A DNA stretch of 64,000 nucleotides from CBDFKB01 sp965248715 (GCA_965248715.1 CBDFKB010000004.1:62001-126000), one strand, 5' to 3'. Positions 53,796 to 63,160 are shown, numbered from the stretch's first letter. Notes: generated by a model from the letters alone, not told the origin. Program-made: numbers and translations.

Positions 53796-55046
53796 GTGTC
53801 CGAACAAAAGATATTGTTTGTCTGTAACGACGCGGACTATTTCGCTGCTCATCGCCTGCATTTGGCAAAACGCCTTTCGCGGGAAGGGTGGCAGATCATC
53901 TTGCTCAGCGGTGGCGACGAGACCAAGCAATTTGGCGAACTTGCAGCCCTGCGCTACCTGCACCAGCCAATGGCTCGCCACCATCTTTCTTTGGCATCAG
54001 ATTTCCGCTTCGCCCGCAAAATCGCCGAGCTGATCCGCACCGAACGCCCGGACGTGGTGCATTCTTTCACCATTAAACCCAACCTCCTGACCGGGCTGAC
54101 GCTGGCATTCGACCGGCACGCTAGAGCGTGTCGCCCAAAAGTGGGTACCGGTTTTGGGAAAAATGACACGCATAAACAATCAGATAGCGCCGCGAAGCGA
54201 ATCCAATGCTTGGTGACAAGCGCTAGGAGCGCTAAACTGCGTTCGGTACTGACTTTTCCAGGCCTGGGACGGGTGTTTTCTGAAGATGGGCCGATTGCAA
54301 TCATGCGCCGCATTGTGGTGGTGCAGGTGCTCAAAATATTGTTTTGGCGCAGCAAGGCGATAGCCACGTTCGAAAATCCGGATGACCGGGAGCAATTCGT
54401 CGCCAATGGCATCATCGATGCCAAGCGGGCAATAAATGTCGAGGGTGCTGGCATCGACAGCCGGCAATATTCAACTGAGAAAGACCGGCCCGGCGCGGTG
54501 CGGTTTCTATTCGCATCGCGGTTCCTGCGCACCAAGGGCATCGAGACCTATTTTGATGCTGCGGAGACTGTGCGTAAGGCCGTGCCCGATGCCCAGTTTG
54601 CCATTGCTGGGTGGGCCGAACGCGAGCAATCAGGAAGCTATTCCGGGGCTGAAGTTCGCGCCATGGCCGGCAATAAAGGAGTGCGCTTTCTTGGCAAGGT
54701 ACCGGGGGAGGAAATGCCTGCGCTTTTGCAGAACACCGATGTTATGGTACTGCCAAGCCAGCGCGAAGGCATGCCGGTGATCTTGCTGGAAGCCGCCGCA
54801 AGCGGCTGCGCCCTAATAGCGTCCGACATCGCTGGCTGTCGTCCGATTGTCGAGCACGGTCGTAATGGTTATCTGGTGGACGCCGACGACCATGACGGTT
54901 TTGTCAATTCGTGCCTGAAACTAGCGCGTGAACCGCAATTGGCATGGCAAATGGGTGAACAATCTGCCGAAATGATGCGCAACAGTGCCTTTGACATCAA
55001 GAACATCCAGAATGCCTTTCTCAGTATCTACCAGCTTACGCCATGA
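53796..55046 (+). CDS. GT-B glycosyltransferase carrying an in-frame RIME-like insert
   Basis: 416 residues. GT4-type N-terminal fold: KILFVCNDADYFAAHRLHLA, HSFTIKPNLLTGL and, after the insert, TFPGLGRVFSED. C-terminal donor site: LPSQREGMPVILLEAAASG, including the EGMPVILLEA motif of retaining GT-B enzymes. Residues about 110-143 (RACRPKVGTGFGKNDTHKQS and on) are encoded by a family A repeat, which keeps the frame and has no stop. Without it, the sequence would join HA and RSAKL normally. The gene overlaps the GT2 gene by 4 bases. The host enzyme resembles WbpU/PglA-like enzymes of polysaccharide synthesis; activity with the insert is unknown. Confidence 0.85.
   Translation: MSEQKILFVCNDADYFAAHRLHLAKRLSREGWQIILLSGGDETKQFGELAALRYLHQPMARHHLSLASDFRFARKIAELIRTERPDVVHSFTIKPNLLTGLTLAFDRHARACRPKVGTGFGKNDTHKQSDSAAKRIQCLVTSARSAKLRSVLTFPGLGRVFSEDGPIAIMRRIVVVQVLKILFWRSKAIATFENPDDREQFVANGIIDAKRAINVEGAGIDSRQYSTEKDRPGAVRFLFASRFLRTKGIETYFDAAETVRKAVPDAQFAIAGWAEREQSGSYSGAEVRAMAGNKGVRFLGKVPGEEMPALLQNTDVMVLPSQREGMPVILLEAAASGCALIASDIAGCRPIVEHGRNGYLVDADDHDGFVNSCLKLAREPQLAWQMGEQSAEMMRNSAFDIKNIQNAFLSIYQLTP
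54121..54226 (+). repeat. RIME-like repeat, family A copy 7 (inside a CDS)
   Basis: CTAG at 54121-54124 and 54223-54226. Bases 54124-54225 are the inserted 102-base unit, with TA duplicated at 54122-54123 and 54224-54225. It sits in the plus-strand glycosyltransferase gene in the same orientation as copies 1 and 3, and contributes exactly 34 codons. Confidence 0.9.
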
Positions 55047-55987
55047 GCGAGCCGGCAACCCTTTCCATGGTGGTGCCGGTGTTTGGCCGGGTAGCGCTCG
55101 CCAAAAGGGCGATTGACAGCATCGCCGCGCAAAATGTTGCCGATCTGGAAATTATTGTGGTCGACAATGGTTCGGCACCGCCTTTCGTCGCGCGCGAAAA
55201 CATCCTGCACGGTAAAAAATTGGTGCTGATCAGGCACGAAGAAAATCTTGGACCGGCGGCGGCGCGCAAGGCCGGTATTGCCGCCGCGAGCGGAACCTGG
55301 ATCGGCTTTTTGGACAGCGACGACCGGTTGCTGCCCGACACTTTGGCGGGCCGACTTTCCCATGCCCAAAGGGCTGTAAACACCGGTGGTCAAAATCCTA
55401 CCGTGTTCGCATGCGGCTGGTGCGAGGCGGACGAGAGCGGACGCCATTTGCGTTCAAGGGTTCCCGTAGCGTCAACCAATAGCGCTGACTTCTTTTCCGG
55501 CTGCTGGTTTTGCCCTGGATCAGCAATCCTGGCAAAAAGGGAGGTCTTTGCAGCGGTTATAGACCGGTTGGAAACCCGGTTTCGCCGGCTGGAAGATTTA
55601 GACTGGTTTGCTGAATTGGCGCTTGACGGTCTGGTGTTGCGTGTCGATCCAACGATCGGGGTCGAGATCAGGCGAAGCGCACCGCAGGGCGATGACCGCG
55701 CATCGCAGGCGACCGCAAAAGCGATAATCGGTCTGTTGGAAAAATGGCAGGTGCGGTTTGCGAGCGGCGCGGTTAGCAAGCGGCACATGCGGCGTTTGCG
55801 CGGCTATCTTGAATTGGAACGCGCAGTGCTTTACTGGCGCAGATCACAGCCGGCAATGGCGGCTTTGGCAGTACTGCGCTCATTTTTGTCAGCGCCCAGA
55901 CTGGGCGCTCAACTATCCCCCGGCTGGACCGAACCAGTGCAGAATTCAACACAGGTTGTTGATGCGGAAACCACAGTAAATGATTAA
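55043..55987 (+). CDS. Family 2 glycosyltransferase
   Basis: 314 residues with the GT-A fold of GT2 enzymes: LSMVVPVFGRVALAKRAIDS, EIIVVDNGSAPP, and GFLDSDDRLLPDTL, where DSDD is the metal/nucleotide-binding DxD-type motif. The start overlaps the preceding glycosyltransferase and the end overlaps pyc by 8 bases, an odd operon partner that may be only positional. Probably acts in surface polysaccharide synthesis with the preceding gene. Confidence 0.88.
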   Translation: MSEPATLSMVVPVFGRVALAKRAIDSIAAQNVADLEIIVVDNGSAPPFVARENILHGKKLVLIRHEENLGPAAARKAGIAAASGTWIGFLDSDDRLLPDTLAGRLSHAQRAVNTGGQNPTVFACGWCEADESGRHLRSRVPVASTNSADFFSGCWFCPGSAILAKREVFAAVIDRLETRFRRLEDLDWFAELALDGLVLRVDPTIGVEIRRSAPQGDDRASQATAKAIIGLLEKWQVRFASGAVSKRHMRRLRGYLELERAVLYWRRSQPAMAALAVLRSFLSAPRLGAQLSPGWTEPVQNSTQVVDAETTVND

Positions 55988-58900
55988 GAAAATTCTGGTC
56001 GCCAACCGGTCCGAGATCGCCATTCGGGTGTTCCGCGCGGCCAATGAATTGGGCATCGCCACGGTTGCCATCTGGTCCCATGAAGACAAATTGGCGCTGC
56101 ATCGGTTCAAGGCCGATGAGGCTTATCAGATCGGCCGTGGCCCGCGCCCCAACCACAATTTGGGCCCGGTCGAAGCCTATCTTTCGATCGACGAAATAAT
56201 CCGCGTCGCCAAGCTTTCCGGCGCCGATGCGATCCATCCAGGCTACGGGCTGTTGTCGGAGAGCCCGGAATTTGCTGAAGCGTGTGCGGCGGCCGGCGTC
56301 TTGTTCATCGGCCCTTCCCCGGCAACCATGCGCAGCCTCGGCAATAAGGTCTCGGCGCGCGATATCGCCGCCGCCGCCGGTTTGCCGGTAATGCCCGCCA
56401 CTGGCCCATTGCCGGATGATGAAACCGAGATCCGTAAACTTGCCGCTGAAGTCGGTTACCCAATTATGTTGAAAGCGTCCTGGGGCGGTGGCGGGCGCGG
56501 CATGCGGGTCATTTCCAGCGACGAAAACCTGGTCAACGAAATCACCGAGGCCAAGCGCGAAGCGAAAGCGGCATTCGGCAAGGACGAGGTCTATTTCGAA
56601 AAACTGGTCGAGAATGCCCGCCATGTTGAGGTGCAAATCCTTGGCGACCAGTATGGCAATGTGGTGCATCTATTCGAGCGCGATTGCACCGTACAGCGCC
56701 GCAACCAAAAGGTGATTGAACGCGCACCTGCTCCTTATCTCGATGAAGAAAGCCGAAGCAAACTTGCCGGCTATGCGGTGGCGTTGGCAAACACGGCAGA
56801 CTATGTGGGCGCCGGCACGGTCGAGTTCCTGATGGATGCTGACAGCGGCGGGTTCTATTTTATCGAGGTCAACCCGCGCATTCAGGTCGAGCACACGGTG
56901 ACCGAGGAAGTAACCGGCATCGACATTGTCAAGGCACAAATACACCTGCTCGAAGGTCATGTTATCGGTACCGCAGAAAGCGGCGTGCCGGATCAGGAAA
57001 ATATCCGCCTCAACGGCCATGCCCTGCAATGCCGGATTACCACCGAAGACCCGCAGCAAAATTTCATTCCTGACTATGGCCGCATCACCGCCTATCGCGG
57101 CGCCACCGGGTTCGGCATCCGCCTTGACGGCGGCACCGCTTATTCCGGCGCAGTGATCACCCGCTTCTTCGACCCGCTGTTGGAAAAGGTTACCGCATGG
57201 GCGCCTTCCGCCGACGAGGCGATTAAGCGCATGGACCGGGCATTGCGCGAATTCCGCATCCGCGGCGTAGCAACCAATTTGACTTTTCTCGAAGCGGTGG
57301 TCGGCCATCCAAATTTCCGCCAATGCACCTATAACACCCGGTTCATTGACAATACGCCGGAACTGTTCGCTGAAGTCAAACGGGCCGACCGGGCGACAAA
57401 ATTGCTGAACTATATCGCCGATGTCACCGTTAACGGTCACCCGGATGTACGCGGTCGGGCAATTCCGCGCGACGACGTCGCCAAACCGCTTGCACCTTTG
57501 TCCTCGGACCCGATTGCCCACGGCAGCCGCGACATCTTGGCACGCGATGGTGCCGAAGGTCTGGCCAAATGGGTGCGGGCACAAACGAGGACCCTGGTCA
57601 CCGACACCACCATGCGCGACGGCCACCAATCCCTGCTGGCAACCCGTATGCGCACCTTCGACATCGCCAATATTTGCGATGCCTATGCCCGTACCCTGCC
57701 TGACTTGTTTTCGCTGGAATGCTGGGGTGGTGCGACCTTTGACGTCGCCATGCGGTTTTTGGCTGAAGACCCTTGGGAGCGCCTAGCGCTGGTGCGCGAA
57801 AAGGCTCCCAACATCTTGCTGCAAATGCTGCTGCGCGGCGCCAACGGGGTCGGCTACACCAATTATCCCGACAATGTGGTGCGGTATTTCGTGCGCCAGG
57901 CGGCCGATGCCGGCATGGATATTTTCCGGGTGTTCGACTGTTTGAACTGGGTTGAAAACATGCGCGTGGCAATCGACGCGGTGCTGGAAAGCGGCAAGGT
58001 GTGCGAAGCGGCGATCTGTTACACCGGCGACATTTTCGACCCTGAACGTTCGGCCCACGATCTCAACTATTACGTAGGGATGCTCCAAGAATTGGAAGCG
58101 GCCGGCGCGCAGATGATCGCGATTAAAGACATGGCCGGCCTGTTGAAACCAGCCGCCGCGCGGGTGCTGTTTAAGACCTTGCGCGCCGAAACCAACCTGC
58201 CGCTGCATTTCCACACCCACGACACGTCTGGTATTTCGGCGGCCAGCGTGTTGGCGGCGGTTGATGCCGGGGTCGATATTGTGGATGGCGCGATAGACGC
58301 GTTTTCTGGCAATACCTCTCAGCCCTGTCTCGGTTCGCTGGTCGAGGCGCTTGCCGGCGACCCCCACGAAACCGGCCTTGATCCCCACGCGATCCGGCAA
58401 ATTTCGTATTATTGGGAGGCGGTACGCCAGCAATATGCCGCCTTCGAAAGCGATCTCAAGGGCCCCGCTTCGGAAGTCTATCTGCATGAAATGCCTGGTG
58501 GCCAGTTCACCAATCTCAAAGAGCAAGCCCGCTCCATGGGCCTGGAAAGCCGCTGGCATGAGGTGGCCCAGGCCTATAGCGACGCCAACCGCATGTTCGG
58601 CGATATCATCAAGGTGACACCGTCGTCGAAGGTGGTGGGCGACATGGCCCTGATGATGGTGAGCCAGGAATTTACCGTCGCCGATATCGAGGCCGGCGAG
58701 CGCGAGATCGCATTCCCGGATTCGGTGATTTCGATGATGATGGGCGATCTTGGCCAACCACAAGGCGGGTGGCCGCCGGCCCTGCAGAAACGCATTTTAA
58801 AAGACCGTAAACCGCTGACCGAGCGCCCTGGCGCGTTGCTTGCTGACATTGATCTTAGCGCCGAACGGGCCCGCGCATCGGCCGAGATCGGCCACGAGCT

Positions 58901-59438
58901 TTGCGACCGGCAACTAGCCTCCTACCTGATGTACCCGAAAGTCTATCGCGACTATTCAGGGCTGGCGGAAAATTTCGGCCCGGTCTCGGTGTTGCCGACC
59001 CCGATCTATTTCTATGGCCTGAAACCCGGCGAGGAAGTGTTGGTTGACCTGGAACGGGGCAAGACCTTGGTGATCCGCTGTCTGGCTGTGGGCGAACCGG
59101 ACGAAAACGGCATGGTTGGGGTGCATTTTGAACTCAACGGCCAGCCGCGCCGGGCCCGGGTGCCCGACCGCATGCACGGCGCCGGTGCCGGCCGGCAAAG
59201 ACGCAAGGCCGACCCGGCCAACCGGGCGGAAATCGGCGCGCCAATGCCCGGCATCATCTCCACGGTGGCGGTGGAAGCCGGCCGCGCGGTTACTTCCGGC
59301 GATGTGCTGGTCTCGATCGAGGCGATGAAAATGGAAACCGCGCTCCACGCCGACCGCGACGGCGAAATCGCCGAGGTGCTGGTCAAAATCGGCGACCAAA
59401 TCGACGCCAAAGATTTGCTGGTGGTGTATGGGGAGTAG
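55980..59438 (+). CDS. pyc: Pyruvate carboxylase
   Basis: A 1152-residue single-chain biotin enzyme replenishing oxaloacetate. Biotin carboxylase part, residues 1-450: KILVANRSEIAIRVFRAA, ATP-grasp loop KASWGGGGRGMR, and FIEVNPRIQVEHTVTEE. Carboxyltransferase part begins near 538 with TDTTMRDGHQSLLATRMRT; allosteric/tetramerisation linker; biotinyl domain at the end, with EAMKMET (Lys1117). Full length for the family. ATG 55980 overlaps the GT2 gene. No LysR-type regulator is visible downstream, only non-coding bases and an accessory island. Confidence 0.98.
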   Translation: MIKKILVANRSEIAIRVFRAANELGIATVAIWSHEDKLALHRFKADEAYQIGRGPRPNHNLGPVEAYLSIDEIIRVAKLSGADAIHPGYGLLSESPEFAEACAAAGVLFIGPSPATMRSLGNKVSARDIAAAAGLPVMPATGPLPDDETEIRKLAAEVGYPIMLKASWGGGGRGMRVISSDENLVNEITEAKREAKAAFGKDEVYFEKLVENARHVEVQILGDQYGNVVHLFERDCTVQRRNQKVIERAPAPYLDEESRSKLAGYAVALANTADYVGAGTVEFLMDADSGGFYFIEVNPRIQVEHTVTEEVTGIDIVKAQIHLLEGHVIGTAESGVPDQENIRLNGHALQCRITTEDPQQNFIPDYGRITAYRGATGFGIRLDGGTAYSGAVITRFFDPLLEKVTAWAPSADEAIKRMDRALREFRIRGVATNLTFLEAVVGHPNFRQCTYNTRFIDNTPELFAEVKRADRATKLLNYIADVTVNGHPDVRGRAIPRDDVAKPLAPLSSDPIAHGSRDILARDGAEGLAKWVRAQTRTLVTDTTMRDGHQSLLATRMRTFDIANICDAYARTLPDLFSLECWGGATFDVAMRFLAEDPWERLALVREKAPNILLQMLLRGANGVGYTNYPDNVVRYFVRQAADAGMDIFRVFDCLNWVENMRVAIDAVLESGKVCEAAICYTGDIFDPERSAHDLNYYVGMLQELEAAGAQMIAIKDMAGLLKPAAARVLFKTLRAETNLPLHFHTHDTSGISAASVLAAVDAGVDIVDGAIDAFSGNTSQPCLGSLVEALAGDPHETGLDPHAIRQISYYWEAVRQQYAAFESDLKGPASEVYLHEMPGGQFTNLKEQARSMGLESRWHEVAQAYSDANRMFGDIIKVTPSSKVVGDMALMMVSQEFTVADIEAGEREIAFPDSVISMMMGDLGQPQGGWPPALQKRILKDRKPLTERPGALLADIDLSAERARASAEIGHELCDRQLASYLMYPKVYRDYSGLAENFGPVSVLPTPIYFYGLKPGEEVLVDLERGKTLVIRCLAVGEPDENGMVGVHFELNGQPRRARVPDRMHGAGAGRQRRKADPANRAEIGAPMPGIISTVAVEAGRAVTSGDVLVSIEAMKMETALHADRDGEIAEVLVKIGDQIDAKDLLVVYGE

Positions 59439-59804
59439 GACTCGATCCACATAGTGGGCGTGATGGTTAGGTAGGGTTGTGGCGACGTTTTTATGCGGAG
59501 CAGAAATTCACTCTGCAGCTGGAAATGGCTAAGATGGGGGGAGAGCGAGCATTTGTTCCATGTTCCGGCATTTCGGATCGCCGCCGCCGCGGACGTGCGT
59601 CGCATATTGCTTAAAACCGCTGAAATGCTAACCAAGTTTTCCAACCGGATAACGCACAATATTCATCCTCATTTCCAGTGCTGCAATTTTCTTGTAGGAC
59701 CGCGTATCATATCAAGGTTGTTCTAATTTTGTTCACTATTTGATATTGTCTGGAAAGTCCGATTCTCTCCCGAGTCGGGTAAGCCCAGACTGCGGACAAA
59801 TGAA
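59439..59804. other. Intergenic boundary between core genes and accessory island
   Basis: 366 bases with no supportable ORF, tRNA or clear attachment repeat. Composition and codon style change from pyc to the DUF2235 gene, so an island border is inferred to lie here. Confidence 0.45.
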
Positions 59805-61223
59805 ATGGCAAAGAATATTCTGATCTTCTCGGATGGCACCGGGCAAGTCGGCGGGATACACCCGGATCAACGCTTGTCCAACGTGTACAAACTGTACCGC
59901 GCTATGCGACCTGGCCCGTCCTCCCCTATCAAGCCGGCTGAGCAGATTGCTTTTTACGATCCAGGTTTGGGTGCTGGTGAGACGGATGGCCTTACTTGGA
60001 AAAAAGTGCGGAACATGCTGGCGGCCGCAGTGGGCACCGGCATTGATGACAATGTGATAGATTGCTACGAGAAGATTATCTCTTACTACGAGCCTGGCGA
60101 CCGCATTTTTATTTTCGGCTTTTCCCGCGGGGCATACACGGCCCGATGCGTTGCAAACGTCATGAACTTGTGCGGAATACCGACCAAAAAGCCGGACGGT
60201 TCTCCGGTGCCACGTTACGGTCCGGAGCTGCGGAAAATTGCTACAGACGCGGTCAAATACGTCTACAACCATGGTACTGGATATTCTCGGAGTCAGCAGC
60301 CCTACCTCGATGAGCGCGAGGAAAAAGGCCGCCGCTTCCGGGTAAAGTATGGCAGCAGTCCCACGGATGGTTCCGAAGATGTTCAGGGAAACGTTCAGCC
60401 GACATTTATCGGTGTCTTCGACACAGTTGCGGCGCTTGGAAACTTTGCGCTAACGTGGGTAGCTTACGGTGCCGTTTTGGTATTGGCTTCAGCGTTTTGG
60501 TGGTCGTGGTTCGCTTGGATCAGCTTACCGCTCGCCGGAGCAATAATATTCGCACTCTATTTTCCTGTCTCTATACTCAAATCCCAGATTAAGTATTTTT
60601 CGCCGGATGAATCAAAACCTCTTCGGTTTTCTAATCCCAGCGATTGGCTTGCTATCTGGAGCAACGGTCACCTAGCTAGGTGGCGCAAGGAAAACTACGA
60701 CAAATGGTTGGATTCAGATGTGGGCTACGCACGTCATGCATTGGCAATTGACGAACACCGTGCGGATTTTCCGAGAGTTAAATGGGCATCTGAAGAGGAA
60801 GCCAAAGAGCGTCGCGACGAAAATCCAGTTTGGCTGAAACAGGTATGGTTTCCCGGGTGTCATAGCGACGTGGGGGGTAGCTACCCAGAGGAAGAATCTC
60901 GGCTAAGTGACATAGCACTAGACTGGATGGTAGCCGAGTTGAAGGAATGCGTACCTGAAGTGCAGATCAGAGAGGATATCTTAGTTCGATCTCCAGACCC
61001 GCTCGCACTTCAGCACGAAGAAACCTATCTGTTTAAACTGGGCCCGATCAGCAGAAAATGGTCGACAGGACCGAGGGAGGTGGAATCCGAATTCGCCTTA
61101 CACCCATCGGTTATTGAGCGCTTGCAAGCTGATCGAGTTCAACAAGTGGGAGACTTGGAACCCTATCGACCTGCTCAACTTAGCAACCATCCAGATGCAA
61201 AGAAATATTTTGAGAAGTCGTAA
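59805..61223 (+). CDS. DUF2235 alpha/beta hydrolase with membrane segments
   Basis: 472 residues of the DUF2235 family (Tle-like lipases and relatives). The N-terminal NILIFSDGTGQ is diagnostic. The nucleophile elbow is GFSRGA (Ser107). GVFDTVAALG supplies Asp206, and FPGCHSDVGGSY holds His353/Asp355. Two hydrophobic helices (about 215-256) follow the Asp, suggesting membrane attachment. No VgrG, PAAR or immunity gene is adjacent, so a type VI effector role is not supported; the following gene is a broken coiled-coil protein. Codon use is less GC-rich than in the neighbouring pyc. Confidence 0.82.
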   Translation: MAKNILIFSDGTGQVGGIHPDQRLSNVYKLYRAMRPGPSSPIKPAEQIAFYDPGLGAGETDGLTWKKVRNMLAAAVGTGIDDNVIDCYEKIISYYEPGDRIFIFGFSRGAYTARCVANVMNLCGIPTKKPDGSPVPRYGPELRKIATDAVKYVYNHGTGYSRSQQPYLDEREEKGRRFRVKYGSSPTDGSEDVQGNVQPTFIGVFDTVAALGNFALTWVAYGAVLVLASAFWWSWFAWISLPLAGAIIFALYFPVSILKSQIKYFSPDESKPLRFSNPSDWLAIWSNGHLARWRKENYDKWLDSDVGYARHALAIDEHRADFPRVKWASEEEAKERRDENPVWLKQVWFPGCHSDVGGSYPEEESRLSDIALDWMVAELKECVPEVQIREDILVRSPDPLALQHEETYLFKLGPISRKWSTGPREVESEFALHPSVIERLQADRVQQVGDLEPYRPAQLSNHPDAKKYFEKS

Positions 61224-61437
61224 TTTTACCACTGCCGATCATCTAGTATCTAGACCAAGTAGCAAGGAACAATGACACTTTCGACAGTGAGATCAAATGT
61301 AACCCGAATTCAGTCGTCGATCGCTGACTTGCGGAAGAAAGATGTTGCTGAAATAAAAAAAGAGGCCATCCTTGCGGGAAAGATTGGCAAAGCAAACGAT
61401 GCGATTGGCAAGGCCAAGTCAGCATCGACCATGTCTA

Positions 61438-62286
61438 GGGTCAGGACCTATTGATTAACGGGTTTTCAGATTGCCGCAAATCAGATTCAAGTGGTCAACC
61501 GAAGGAGGTTTTCCATGTCTGATTTGTTCTGGTTGTCGGATCGGCAGTTTGCGCTGATGCGTCCGTATTTTCCGCTCGCCCACGGTATACCGCGCAGTGA
61601 TGACCGCAAGGTGATTTCCGGGATCATCCATGTGATCCGCAATGGTCTTCGCTGGCGCGATGCACCGGGCCGATTATGGCCCGCACAAAACTCTCTACAA
61701 CCGCTTTGTGCGGTGGAGCCGACTGGGCGTTTTTGATCGAATATTCAGCAGTTTGGCCGCCAGAGCAGGAGAGCCTGACATCGTACAGATCGATGCCACT
61801 CATCTGAAAGCCCACCGGACTGCTTGCAGTCTGGCAAAAAAGGGGATGTTCCCCGCCACATTGGGCGAACAAAGGGCGGGCTGAACTCCAAGCTTCATGC
61901 TGTTGTCAATGGGGAAGGCAAACCCATCGTCATGGCGCTGACGGCAGGACAAGTTTCTGACCACATTGGCGCAAAGATCGTCTATCCAGCATTGCCAAAC
62001 GCCAAAACACTCATCGGCGATAAGGGCTATGATAGCGACGAGTTTCGTGCCGCACTCAAGGCCAAGGGGATCGCTTCATGCATCCCACCTCGAGCGAAGC
62101 GCAAGAGCCCCGCAGCGTATTGCAAAACGGCGTACAAACAACGCCATAAGGTCGAAAATACTTTCAGCAAACTGAAGGATTGGAGACGTATCGAAACCCG
62201 CTATGACAGATGCGCCGACATCTTCTTCGCAGCAATAACAGTCGCTGCAACCGTGATCTTCTGGCTCAATTAATGAGTCCTGACCC
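61438..62286 (+). mobile_element. IS5-family (IS427-type) insertion sequence
   Basis: 849 bases. Inverted ends share GGGTCAGGAC then ..ATT (GGGTCAGGACCTATTGATT against GGGTCAGGACTCATTAATT). The target is CTAG with TA duplicated on both sides (61436-61437, 62287-62288). It contains a single transposase region. Confidence 0.85.
61515..62273 (+). pseudogene. IS5-family transposase with one programmed and one disabling frameshift
   Basis: GGAGG precedes ATG 61515. Reading segments: MSDLFWLSDRQFALMRPYFP to DAPG, then YGPHKTL-like HKTLYNRFVRWSRLGVFDRI through DATHLKAHRTA, then KKGDVPRHIGRTKGGLNSKL to the end (IFWLN). The DDE triad is spread over DIVQIDATH, IGDKGYDS and HKVENTFSKLKDW. The jump at AAAAAAG (61836-61842) is the usual -1 slippery site joining orfA and orfB of the IS427 group. 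The shift near 61666-61669 (an extra G) is not normal and probably inactivates this copy. Confidence 0.8.
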
Positions 62287-62531
62287 TAGCAAGCTAAAGG
62301 ATCTGGAGAAAGCTCAGACCGAACTTGCAAAAGTTGCAGGTAATAGAGCCGCTATAGCCAAAAAAATTTGGAGACAAAGAGAAGGAACTACATCGTTCTC
62401 AAGAGAGATTGAGCAAAGAGGAAACTCGTGAACGCAAAAAGGAGCATGACGCCGTCTCGAAGATGATGGCAGTGCAAGAGAAGCGGCAAAAAGCGTTAGC
62501 GCAAAAAACCCATACGTCGGTTCAGCTGTAG

Positions 62532-63004
62532 AAGTTCAGACCTGATCTGACAGTTGGCCGTTTCGTGGCGATGATCTGTTGGGTCAGATTTGGTTTACAA
62601 ACTTTTCCTTCCAGATTTCTTGTCCCTTCCGCTGCCCGGCAGGCAAGCGAAGCGCCGCCGAGAAGGGATCATAGTTTCAAGAGGTGTTCTTCCGCAACAC
62701 ATTTTGCCCTGATGGGTGCGTTTAGTGTTGTAGTGATGCATCCAGTTATCCAGATCAGCGTGTAGCTGCTCGATGCTTTCATACAGATTTTTTCGGAACG
62801 TGATCTGATAAAACTCCTGCAGGATCGTCTTGTGGAATCGCTCGCATATGCCATTGGTTTGCGGATGCTTCACCTTGGTCTTGGTGTGGTCGATATCATT
62901 TATGGCCAGGAACAGTTGGTAGTCGTGCTTGTCGGGCCTACCGCAAAATTCGGTGCCGCGATCGGTCATGATGCGCAGCACCGGAAGATCATGTTCTTCA
63001 TGAA
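62532..63004 (-). pseudogene. IS481-family transposase, 3' fragment
   Basis: Reading minus strand from 63002: HEEHDLPVLRIMTDRGTEFC, then HPQTNGICERFHKTILQEF and MHHYNTKRTHQG, the second half of an IS481-type integrase-fold transposase (second Asp and Glu of the triad present, first Asp missing). The terminal bases (about 62528-62553) resemble an IS481 right end. A 40-47-base micro-element is embedded near its 3' end (62623-62669). Confidence 0.75.
62623..62669 (-). repeat. Micro-element copy 1 inside the IS481 fragment
   Basis: On the minus strand: TCCCTTCTCGG, CGGCGCTTCGCTTGCCTGCC, GGGCAGCGGAAGGGA, with short inverted ends (TCCCTTC/GAAGGGA). It encodes RRRFACLPG in the transposase frame. 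A second copy lies at 63811-63850. Confidence 0.7.
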
Positions 63005-63160
63005 ACGGTGAACCCAGTCATACGGGACCTGCCGATCCGTGCCGCCTCTGACCGGTTCATACCGTCATAAACGGCTGCAACCGACAATAAGCGACGGCTT
63101 TGTTTGGCATCCCTACACCGCTTAGCAAGCAAGCGAAGATACCGCGCATCAAAATCAACT
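63005..63160 (-). pseudogene. IS630-family transposase, N-terminal fragment
   Basis: Minus strand: DFDARYLRLLAKRCRDAKQS, then RRLLSVAAVYDGMNRSEAAR, then, after a frameshift, TDRQVPYDWVHRF. This is the helix-turn-helix start of IS630 transposases. It joins the IS481 fragment at 63003-63005 with no spacer, so two mobile elements have recombined or been trimmed. Confidence 0.7.

Larger units (their letters stand above)
61272..62531 (+). pseudogene. Interrupted coiled-coil gene (N-terminal part of a TIR-type protein?)
   Basis: AAGGAA precedes ATG 61272. The first 55 codons are a charged coiled coil (RIQSSIADLRKKDVAEIKKE, AIGKAKSASTMS), then the frame is cut by an IS5-family element inserted after TA 61436-61437. 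Removing the element and one TA restores STMSSKLKDLEKAQTELAKV from 62289. A second lesion is a frameshift in an A7 run (62360-62366); beyond it KELHRSQERLSKEETRERKK continues the coil to a TAG at 62529-62531. This coil closely resembles the region that precedes the TIR domain in a group of bacterial TIR proteins (recollection). The TIR domain itself is absent, probably replaced by later IS sequences. Confidence 0.6.

Noticed and set aside
55773..58763. Three long minus-strand frames (298, 319 and 326 codons) opposite the second glycosyltransferase and pyruvate carboxylase
   Set aside because: They mirror high-GC third-codon positions of the true genes and show no family pattern; the plus-strand genes are unambiguous.
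59439..59804. tRNA or att site as the island border
   Set aside because: No cloverleaf or direct repeat pair could be found by eye; a computed tRNA scan would be decisive.
59805..61223. DUF2235 gene as a type VI secretion effector
   Set aside because: No VgrG, PAAR, DUF4123 or immunity-like gene lies nearby; the only partner is the coiled-coil pseudogene.
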